From assembly GCA_902806365.1 (NCBI GenBank), contig CADCWJ010000854.1:1-5519 (forward strand): a DNA stretch of 5,519 bases, in the 5' to 3' direction. Both the position numbers and the translations under genes were made by a program. Below are positions 1 to 4,687 of this stretch, in pieces. Under the pieces are notes generated by a model. It did no database searches. It was not told the origin of the DNA and worked only from the letters and a program-made list of their open reading frames with translations. The DNA comes from an uncultured Thermomicrobiales bacterium (GTDB taxonomy: Bacteria; Chloroflexota; Chloroflexia; Thermomicrobiales; UBA6265). The number at the start of each line of letters is the position of its first letter. The stretch's first letter is position 1.

Positions 1-121
1 AGACGACCTCCCACATGAAGTAGCGTTTGGTCAGGTAGTAGTTGCGCTGCGCATAGCCCCAGATCGCGATCAGCTCGCGCATCCAGCCGGGCCGCGCGAA
101 CTGCGCGTTCGTTGCCTGCAT
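1..121 (-). CDS. ABC-2 type transporter permease, N-terminal fragment (runs off left edge)
   Basis: The first 40 codons of a membrane permease are visible, starting with ATG at 119-121 and cut by the window edge. The start is supported by an AGGA ribosome-binding site (128-131) seven bases upstream. The N-terminus contains RNYYLTKRYFMWEVV, an aromatic/basic stretch like those that precede the first membrane helix in ABC-2 permeases (family knowledge, matched by eye). The membrane segments themselves lie outside the window. The gene follows the ABC ATPase at 306-1157 on the same strand, so the two probably form one exporter: the ATPase drives and this subunit forms the path through the membrane. 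The 184-bp gap between them is larger than usual for such a pair and holds a repeat. The substrate cannot be told. The identification rests on a short fragment plus context. Confidence 0.72.
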   Translation of the reverse strand, partial: MQATNAQFARPGWMRELIAIWGYAQRNYYLTKRYFMWEVV

Positions 122-176
122 GATGGTTCCTGTTCGTTGTGTTCGGGTTGATTGAATCCTGTGTCCAACCCTGTTC

Positions 177-250
177 GTCATTCAGAGCGTAGCAATGGGC
201 TGCGGGATTCCTCGTCGCTGCACACCCTCCGGCGCAGCTGCTGGAATGAC
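177..250. repeat. MITE-like interspersed repeat with GTCATTC/GAATGAC ends
   Basis: A 74-bp segment is bounded by a perfect 7-bp inverted repeat, GTCATTC at 177-183 and GAATGAC at 244-250. The interior is itself rich in short inverted repeats, such as GCAGCTGC near 235-242. It lies between the stop of the ABC ATPase and the start of the permease and encodes nothing convincing. Elements beginning GTCATTC-(t/a)-GAGCG are, to my knowledge, scattered through intergenic regions of Chloroflexota and some other bacteria. Only one copy is visible here, so its repeat status rests on that resemblance and on the terminal inverted repeats. Confidence 0.6.
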
Positions 251-305
251 AGGAAACGTAGATCTCTTTCGGAATCCACGGTTGCCGGACGCCATCCCTT
301 TGGGT

Positions 306-1157
306 TCAGGCCGCGACGGTCTCCTTCACGGTGTCCTGTTTCTCGCGCAGCTCCGCGAACTCCGCATCCTCCAGCGAGGTGCCGGTCGCGAGCATGAACA
401 CCTCTTCAAGGGTTGGCGATTCGCCCGCTCGCGCGTACTGGCGCTTGAGCCCGTCGGCGGTGTCAAGCGCGATCAACTCCCCGGCGAGGAGAATGCCGAT
501 CCGGTCGCAGAGCTCCTCGGCCTCACCCATGTCGTGGGTGCAGAGGAGGATCGACGATTCGTGATTGGCCCGGATCGAGCGGATCAGCGCCTGGACATCC
601 TTCTTGCTGCGCGGGTCCAGACCGGTCGTCGGTTCGTCGAGCAGCATCAGCATCGGGCTCGTCAGCAGCGCCCTGGCCAGTGCGATCTTCTGCTGCATGC
701 CTCGCGAGAGGTGCTCCATCGGCTCGTTGACGCGCTTGTAATCAAAGCCGATGCTTTCGAGGATCTCCCGGATCCGGGGCCGGCTCTCGCGATCGGTCAC
801 GCCGTAGAGCTTCGCACCGAAGATCAGGTTCTCCATCGACGACAGCTTCTTGAAGAAACTGGCCTCGACGCTCACCCGGTTGATGTAGCGCTGGACCTCG
901 CGTGGGCGCTCGACCGCGTTGATCCCGAAGACTTCGACGACGCCGGCGTCCGGCAGGGTCAGCGTCGAGATCACCCGGATCAGGGTGCTCTTGCCCGCTC
1001 CGTTCGGCCCGAGGATGCCGACGACCTCTCCGCGCTCAACCGTCAGCGAGACCCGCTTGAGCGCATCCGCGTACTCGTTCCGCTTCTTCCGGAATCGCTT
1101 CTCGATATTGGTCAGTTCCAGCGCGTGCGTTGCGTGCTGGATCGCTTCCGAAGTCAT
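306..1157 (-). CDS. ABC-2 type transporter ATP-binding protein (DrrA/CcmA-like)
   Basis: This cytoplasmic ATPase subunit of an ABC exporter has 283 residues. In order it shows Walker A GPNGAGKST (about 50-58), the signature LSRGMQQK (150-157), Walker B with the catalytic Glu in LMLLDEPTTGLD (170-181) and the switch His in THD (207-209). The C-terminal tail ends with a LEEVFMLATG segment typical of DrrA-like ATPases. The Q-loop position seems to read VSVEASFF, with Glu where Gln is usual. I chose ATG 1155-1157 (MTSEAIQ...), which has AAGG nine bases upstream. An in-frame GTG at 1209-1211 would add 18 residues with no family character and lies in a predicted hairpin. The partner permease follows at 121. 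A promoter and a terminator-bearing leader lie upstream, so expression may be attenuated. The family is certain, but the substrate (drug, lipid or polysaccharide) is not. Confidence 0.93.
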   Translation of the reverse strand: MTSEAIQHATHALELTNIEKRFRKKRNEYADALKRVSLTVERGEVVGILGPNGAGKSTLIRVISTLTLPDAGVVEVFGINAVERPREVQRYINRVSVEASFFKKLSSMENLIFGAKLYGVTDRESRPRIREILESIGFDYKRVNEPMEHLSRGMQQKIALARALLTSPMLMLLDEPTTGLDPRSKKDVQALIRSIRANHESSILLCTHDMGEAEELCDRIGILLAGELIALDTADGLKRQYARAGESPTLEEVFMLATGTSLEDAEFAELREKQDTVKETVAA

Positions 1158-1311
1158 GACGTGTTGCCTTGTCTGTTCAATCCCAAATGGAGTGCCGAAA
1201 CCGGTTCCCACCCGTGGCAGTCCCCGGCAGCGAGTGTGCTAACGCGCTCCGGTCCAGTTGCTCAGCATCAAGCGATCACCCTCCATCGTTCTTCATCGCG
1301 ATTTGGACATG

Positions 1312-1345
1312 AAAAATCCCCCGGTCGGCTGTTCGGCCCGGAGGA
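1312..1345 (-). terminator. Rho-independent terminator upstream of the ABC ATPase
   Basis: Read on the minus strand, UCCUCCGG (1345-1338) pairs with CCGGGGGA (1324-1317) through eight pairs, one of them G-U. The loop can close further with GGC/GCC. Five U residues follow directly (1316-1312). This is the standard intrinsic terminator form. It sits about 155 bases before the ATPase start on the same strand. It therefore either ends an upstream small RNA or acts as a conditional attenuator of the transporter operon. Confidence 0.8.
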
Positions 1346-1512
1346 GTGTCGGCAGCGTTGGTTGTGCGTGATCGTCAATCAGGCACAGGGCACAACAAGG
1401 CGCACTTCTCCCCCAGCTCGGCCCCAAGGGGCGGGGTGATGCGGAGGAATGTGCTCAAGATCGCTACTCCCGAATACGTATTGAGAGAATCGGCCCGGTG
1501 CTCCCGGCTACG
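1312..1512 (-). ncRNA. Candidate structured RNA of about 200 nt: small RNA or attenuator leader of the ABC transporter
   Basis: Between the promoter at 1519-1547 and the terminator at 1312-1345, the minus strand is a run of strong hairpins with no convincing reading frame. One hairpin (1467-1487) has a CUCUC/GGGAG stem around the palindrome AATACGTATT. A long stem-loop (1402-1454) pairs GCAC with GUGC and UUC(C)UCC with GGAGAA, and is capped by GCCC-CUUG-GGGC (1421-1432). A third hairpin (1361-1396) has a perfect 7-bp stem GUUGUGC/GCACAAC with an inner UGAU/AUCA stem. The terminator follows. I see no signature of tmRNA, RNase P, SRP RNA, or the TPP, SAM, cobalamin, glycine or lysine riboswitches, and no intact T-box motif. 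The pairings are read from the sequence. That the region is transcribed as RNA is inference, and so is the 5' end near 1512. Confidence 0.5.
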
Positions 1513-1518
1513 ACCCCT

Positions 1519-1547
1519 ACAGTATGGACGAAACTGCGGAAAGTCAA
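1519..1547 (-). promoter_or_regulatory. Sigma70-type promoter, TTGACT-17-TACTGT
   Basis: On the minus strand, TTGACT (1547-1542) and TACTGT (1524-1519) are separated by exactly 17 bases. They match the -35 TTGACA and -10 TATAAT consensus at five and four positions. Such a match stands out in GC-rich sequence. Transcription would start near 1512 and run through the structured region toward the ABC ATPase. No equally good promoter was seen between the terminator and the ATPase start. Confidence 0.65.
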
Positions 1548-1592
1548 GAGGGGCCGCGAGATTGAAACCACCAATCGACGACTCGACCGGTA

Positions 1593-1677
1593 GGGGCAAC
1601 CCGGAGCCTGCCCTGTAAGCGGCAACGAAGCGAAGCGAACGGGTCTGGTTGCCCAGGGCGGCCACGCCAGGTTGCCG
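1593..1677. repeat. Palindromic intergenic repeat with GGGCAACC/GGTTGCCC arms
   Basis: GGGCAACC at 1594-1601 is mirrored perfectly by GGTTGCCC at 1647-1654. A second, shorter pair, GGCAAC (1621-1626) and GTTGCC (1671-1676), overlaps it. GCCTGCCCTG and CAGGGCGG lie between and beside the arms. The arrangement resembles the GTAGGGGCAACC / GCCTGCCC repeats I associate with Chloroflexota intergenic DNA. It lies just upstream of the dehydrogenase at 1766 and codes for nothing I recognise. Only one copy is present, so the repeat family is inferred. Confidence 0.5.
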
Positions 1678-1753
1678 TGATCGAATCCCGATCACATCGG
1701 CGGCGCATTCTGGTACCGTGCCGGGGTGGCAAATCCCCTTAATCGATGTCACC

Positions 1754-1758
1754 GGAGG
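1754..1758 (+). promoter_or_regulatory. Ribosome-binding site GGAGG that fixes a GTG start
   Basis: GGAGG lies seven bases before GTG 1766-1768. The same frame stays open upstream to a TTG at 1649, but that extension lies partly in a repeat, contains no ATG and has no family resemblance. The strong Shine-Dalgarno match therefore selects the GTG. Confidence 0.85.
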
Positions 1759-1765
1759 TCAACTC

Positions 1766-2707
1766 GTGGATCCAGAACGAGCGGCGGCAGATCGGGTCAT
1801 TTCGTCGGTCGCGGTGATCGGCGCGGGCACGCTCGGTGCCCAGATCGCCGCAATGTGTGCTGCGAGTGGCCGCGATGTGCGGCTGTTCGATATCGTGCCC
1901 GGGGCCTCCGACAACGCGCTCGGTCGATTACGCTCATTGCTCGAACCGGTGATCGCGCGGGGTGCGCTCGACTGGGATCTCGACGCGGTGCTCGCCCGGA
2001 TCGTCCCGGCCGCGACCCTGGGCGCGGCGGTTGCAAGAGCCGATCTCGTGATCGAGGCGATCCGCGAGCACCTCCCGGCAAAGCGCGAGATCTTCAGCAC
2101 GATCAGCGTAATGAACGCTACGGCGCTGCTGGCGACGAACAGCTCCTCGATCCCATCGTCGGCGCTTGCGGATGTCGTCGTCGATCCCACCAGGCTCGTC
2201 AACCTCCATTTCTTCTCCGAGTTCTGGGACCGCGCCGCCGTCGAGCTGATGGGCTGCGGCGCCACGAGCGACGAGACGATGCGGAAGATGGCCGATTTTG
2301 GGCGATCCCTCGGGCTGTTCACCGCGGTGGTCCGAGGCGAGAGCAAGGGGTTCATCATCAACCGCGTCTGGCGGGCGGTGAAGCGTGAAGCGCTGGCCGT
2401 GGTCGATGGCGGGCACGCCGATCCGGAGGATGTCGATCGGCTCTGGGCACTGTTCTGGGGCATCGGCTACGGTCCGTTCGGGATGATGGATCAGGTCGGG
2501 CTGGACGTCGTGGCCGACATCGAGGACAGCTACATCGCGGTCAGTTCCGATCCGACCGACCACCCGTCGCCTGCACTTCACGCGCTGGTGGACGCGGGGA
2601 AACTGGGCGAGAAGAGCGGCGAAGGGTTTTACCGATACCCGGATCCGGCGTACCGGACGCCGGGGTGGCCACGAGCCGGGTCCCCGTCGGAGACCCCTCC
2701 CCTGTAG
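1766..2707 (+). CDS. 3-hydroxyacyl-CoA dehydrogenase, NAD-dependent, stand-alone
   Basis: This 313-residue protein should oxidise an L-3-hydroxyacyl-CoA, or a related hydroxy acid, with NAD+. The N-terminal Rossmann domain has VIGAGTLG (glycines 19, 21, 24) and an acidic residue after the second strand (Asp42), which favours NAD over NADP. ATNSSS (123-128) carries the conserved Ser. His148 in NLHFF and Glu160 in AVELM form the catalytic pair at the family spacing of 12. Asn199 lies in GFIINR. The C-terminal helical domain has GPFGMMDQVGLDVV (236-249) and ends with GEKSGEGFYRY (281-291), the usual closing motif. The length is normal for a single-function enzyme (about 280-320). The His-to-Glu loop is unusual: family HFFNPxPxMxLVE is replaced by HFFSEFWDRAAVE. 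No other beta-oxidation gene is adjacent, so the physiological substrate is unknown. I saw no clear promoter; the upstream region carries a repeat. Confidence 0.9.
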   Translation: MDPERAAADRVISSVAVIGAGTLGAQIAAMCAASGRDVRLFDIVPGASDNALGRLRSLLEPVIARGALDWDLDAVLARIVPAATLGAAVARADLVIEAIREHLPAKREIFSTISVMNATALLATNSSSIPSSALADVVVDPTRLVNLHFFSEFWDRAAVELMGCGATSDETMRKMADFGRSLGLFTAVVRGESKGFIINRVWRAVKREALAVVDGGHADPEDVDRLWALFWGIGYGPFGMMDQVGLDVVADIEDSYIAVSSDPTDHPSPALHALVDAGKLGEKSGEGFYRYPDPAYRTPGWPRAGSPSETPPL

Positions 2708-2731
2708 CCGCGCCCGTCAAGCCCGCTCCCG

Positions 2732-2752
2732 GGGACGTCAGGCGGACGTCCC
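2732..2752. terminator. Hairpin between convergent genes, possible bidirectional terminator
   Basis: GGGACGTC (2732-2739) pairs perfectly with GACGTCCC (2745-2752) across a five-base loop. The hairpin lies 24 bases past the dehydrogenase stop and covers the last codons and stop (2738-2740) of the convergent yihY-like gene. Neither strand has a U-run after the stem, so a canonical intrinsic terminator is not shown. The position suggests a role in ending one or both transcripts. Confidence 0.4.
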
Positions 2753-3733
2753 GTTGCCCCGCACTGTCCGCTCTCGCCGTCGGAACTGCTGGTACGACGC
2801 GTTGATGAAGGCCCCGAACAGCATCAGATGGGCGAGGATGTAGAACCAGATCAGCAACAGGGGCAAAAACGCAGAGGTCGAGCCGAGCCCGCCCAGGTTG
2901 CCAGTCGCCCGAAAGTAGAGCGGGAAGACCTGTACCAGCAGCACGAAGGCCGTCGCGATCACGACCGTTCCGGGAAGCACATCCCCGATCCGCTGGCCAG
3001 CGTTGGGCACGACGCGGAACAGCATTCCGAAGAGGATCATTGCCGTCAGCATCGCGACCGCGTACGACGCGACCTGGTAGATACCGCGAGACAGAAGCGA
3101 GCTGGTGAGATTGATTGGCAGCTCGGCCGCCGAAAATCCCGCGAACAGGGACGGAAGGAATGCCGCAACCACGGTCACGATGAAGAGCACGGCGAAGGCG
3201 ACCACGATCACGAAGCCACGCACCCGCTGTTGCACGGGCGGCGGGCTCTCGACCGCGTACACGCTGTTCATTGTCCGGCCAAGGCAGGCGAAGAAGGACG
3301 CCCCAACCCAGAGAAATCCAGCGAACGAGGCCAGGCCAAAGAGACCGCTGCGGTTCCTGACGCCGATCAGTGCCTCCGTCGAATCCTGGCTCATGCCGGC
3401 CGGAAGCAGCCATTGCGTCGTCAGGACCGTCTCCCGGTAAAGCTCGTCGGAGCGCAACAGGACACCCGCGACCGTGATCAGCAGGAGAATCGTCGGCACG
3501 ATCGCCATCATCGCGTTGAACGCCAGCGCGGCGGCAAGGTCTCCGGCATTGACGCGCCGGTAGCCGTCAACCGCCCAGTGGACGACACGCCGCGCGATCT
3601 CGAGGTATGACCCTGAGCGAGCAGCCAGCCGGCGCAGCCGTTCGACATCCCGGCGCAGCGCGACTCGCCAGTGCCGCAACACAATCCGCGATCGCTTGTC
3701 TCCCGAGGGTTGGTGCCGTTCCGGTTCGATCAT
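2738..3733 (-). CDS. YihY/BrkB family inner-membrane protein
   Basis: The product has 331 residues. A basic, soluble N-terminus of about 60 residues leads to the family entry segment GDLAAALAFNAMMAIVPTILLL (the first part is residues 64 onward). Six hydrophobic segments follow at about 70-93, 130-152, 172-197, 217-240, 251-273 and 286-311. Family features are the early Ala/Phe-rich first helix, RVVPN (240-244) before the fifth helix, GxxGSTSAFLPLLLIW (282-296) and a short charged tail. The family is also called BrkB or, wrongly, RNase BN; its biochemical role is not established. ATG 3731-3733 is preceded by GGGGGA five bases upstream. The gene starts 72 bp after the mglA-like gene on the same strand and may be co-transcribed with it. 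Its end converges on the dehydrogenase. Confidence 0.92.
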   Translation of the reverse strand: MIEPERHQPSGDKRSRIVLRHWRVALRRDVERLRRLAARSGSYLEIARRVVHWAVDGYRRVNAGDLAAALAFNAMMAIVPTILLLITVAGVLLRSDELYRETVLTTQWLLPAGMSQDSTEALIGVRNRSGLFGLASFAGFLWVGASFFACLGRTMNSVYAVESPPPVQQRVRGFVIVVAFAVLFIVTVVAAFLPSLFAGFSAAELPINLTSSLLSRGIYQVASYAVAMLTAMILFGMLFRVVPNAGQRIGDVLPGTVVIATAFVLLVQVFPLYFRATGNLGGLGSTSAFLPLLLIWFYILAHLMLFGAFINASYQQFRRRERTVRGNGTSA

Positions 3734-3805
3734 GGAATCCCCCGGACGCTGCCTGTTCCGCCTTGCCGCGCCAGGCGAGGCGCCGCCGCATGCTGTCTTG
3801 TGGGG

Positions 3806-4381
3806 TTACAGGTTGCGGGCCACCAGCTTCGAAATCATCGTCAGTGTTTCGGCGACCCCGTTGCCGTGAAGGGCGATCGCGGAATACGATGGCCAGCTCT
3901 CCAGGTTCAGCTCGGCATCCAGCCGTTCCGGCGGCAGCGCGTTGGCGAGGTCCATCTTGTTGTACTGGAAGATGACCGGAGTTTCGGTCACGGTGCGCTG
4001 GTAATGCGTGAGGTGGTCATGCAGCTCGGCGAGACTGCGCCGGTTGGCCTCAAGCTCGGTCAGATTGGCGTCGGCGACGAAAACGACACCATCGGCACCG
4101 CCGAGGATCGCCCGCCGCGTGCGAACGTAGAGATCCTGCCCCGGCACCGAGTAGAGGTGGAACCGGATCGACCAGCCGCCGACCTCGACCTCCTCGATCG
4201 GCACGAAGTCGAAGAACAAGGTGCGCTCGGTCTCGGTCGCGATCGTGCGCATCTGCCCTTTCAGGTCATGGGGAAGCCGGTCATGGATATTGAGCAGGTT
4301 GGTCGTCTTGCCGCTGAGGCTGGCGCCGTAATAGACGATCTTGGCGCTGATCTTTCGTTGCCGGACATCGAACTGCGCCAT
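3806..4381 (-). CDS. MglA-like small Ras-superfamily GTPase
   Basis: This 191-residue cytoplasmic GTPase matches the length of bacterial MglA proteins. MglA acts as a GTP/GDP switch in cell polarity and gliding in Myxococcus, and homologues occur in many non-gliding bacteria. The P-loop is GASLSGKTT (19-27). Switch I follows as TETERTLFFDF (49-59), the MglA hallmark. Switch II contains SVPGQDLYVRTRR (78-90), NKMD (141-144) sets guanine specificity, and SA (167-168) fits the G5 position. I chose ATG 4379-4381 (MAQFDVRQRK) because MglA proteins begin about ten residues before the IVYYG strand. GGCGGG lies about ten bases upstream. In-frame starts at 4402 and 4459 lack ribosome-binding sites. 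No MglB/roadblock gene, the usual GTPase-activating partner, is visible in the window. yihY follows after 72 bp. The family is sure, but the process it controls here is not. Confidence 0.93.
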   Translation of the reverse strand: MAQFDVRQRKISAKIVYYGASLSGKTTNLLNIHDRLPHDLKGQMRTIATETERTLFFDFVPIEEVEVGGWSIRFHLYSVPGQDLYVRTRRAILGGADGVVFVADANLTELEANRRSLAELHDHLTHYQRTVTETPVIFQYNKMDLANALPPERLDAELNLESWPSYSAIALHGNGVAETLTMISKLVARNL

Positions 4382-4434
4382 CTCATGCACCCGCCAAACC
4401 ATAGTCGTGTCGTGCTGACAGGGTATCGCGCCCC

Positions 4435-4452
4435 GGTCCGCCTGGGCGGACC
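4435..4452. promoter_or_regulatory. 18-bp inverted repeat upstream of the mglA-like gene (operator or hairpin)
   Basis: GGTCCGCC (4435-4442) and GGCGGACC (4445-4452) are perfect inverted copies around a TG centre. As RNA they give a seven-pair stem with a CUGG/CCAG-type tetraloop. The site ends about 54 bases before the mglA-like start codon. It could be a dimeric repressor site or a leader hairpin. There is no U-run, so a terminator is unlikely. Confidence 0.4.
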
Positions 4453-4513
4453 CCGGCACTTTCGCATCGACTGCATGTCATGCCGTGGGAGTCGACCCGG
4501 TGTTGGCAGCGAC

Positions 4514-4611
4514 GGTTCCGGTCACTTCCGGGTGTCCGCCCGGTGAAACCAGCCATCGCCATGCTGACCAATGGGAGGCATCTCCCGGCCAGGCCGGTTC
4601 GCGGAGCGAAC
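4514..4611. repeat. Cluster of four adjacent hairpins downstream of purM
   Basis: Four inverted repeats lie nearly end to end. The first (4514-4550) has a CCGGG/CCCGG stem (4528-4532 with 4539-4543) extended by TCA/TGA and GGTT/AACC. The second is GGGAG-GCAT-CTCCC (4573-4586), the third CCGGCC-A-GGCCGG (4585-4597) and the fourth GTTCGC-GGA-GCGAAC (4597-4611). Together they could be a composite palindromic repeat, a 3' structure that stabilises or ends the purM transcript, or part of an mglA leader. No U-run marks a standard terminator. Confidence 0.45.
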
Positions 4612-4687
4612 GTGACAAGCACCACCATGGCGGTCAAAACCCGCAAACCGCTGGAACCCACCACCCCGGCAGGCCCTTACGTCAGCA

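Larger units (their letters stand above)
4382..4687. other. Non-coding gap between purM and the mglA-like gene, rich in inverted repeats
   Basis: No reading frame in these 306 bases looks like a gene: the open frames are low-complexity Arg/Gly/Pro translations with no start-site support. The gap holds a chain of hairpins at 4514-4611 and an 18-bp near-palindrome at 4435-4452, described separately. On the minus strand a TTGACC (near 4632-4637) resembles a -35 box, but no good -10 follows at 16-18 bases. The mglA promoter is therefore presumed here but not located. Confidence 0.6.

Noticed and set aside
1195..1215. Possible T-box motif (minus strand GGGUGGGAACCGG)
   Set aside because: It resembles the T-box consensus GGGUGGNACCGCG but has an extra base and lacks the CGCG end. 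No terminator follows it and no specifier stem is recognisable upstream. It more likely forms a local hairpin.
195..1439. Long plus-strand open frame of about 414 codons
   Set aside because: It lies antisense to the clear ABC ATPase, whose Walker and signature motifs are intact. The translation has no family character, and long antisense frames are common in GC-rich DNA.
1312..1512. 6S RNA as identity of the candidate RNA
   Set aside because: The size and the flanking promoter and terminator fit, but the middle folds into several separate hairpins rather than one long rod with a central bubble. The ends pair only weakly.
1649..1765. Extended N-terminus of the dehydrogenase from a TTG at 1649
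   Set aside because: The extension overlaps a repeat and precedes the Rossmann strand by far more than usual. The GGAGG site clearly serves the GTG at 1766.
2828..3610. Plus-strand open frame of 260 codons
   Set aside because: It is antisense to the YihY-like gene and gives a charged, low-complexity translation without domains. It is a shadow of the membrane-protein codons.
3671..4546. Plus-strand open frame of 291 codons
   Set aside because: It is antisense to the mglA-like gene and spans intergenic sequence on both sides. No motif or start signal was found.
4383..4664. Minus-strand 93-codon frame in the purM-mglA gap
   Set aside because: It starts with a short hydrophobic run but then becomes Arg/Gly-rich. 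It has no clear ribosome-binding site and runs through the hairpin cluster and up to the mglA start.
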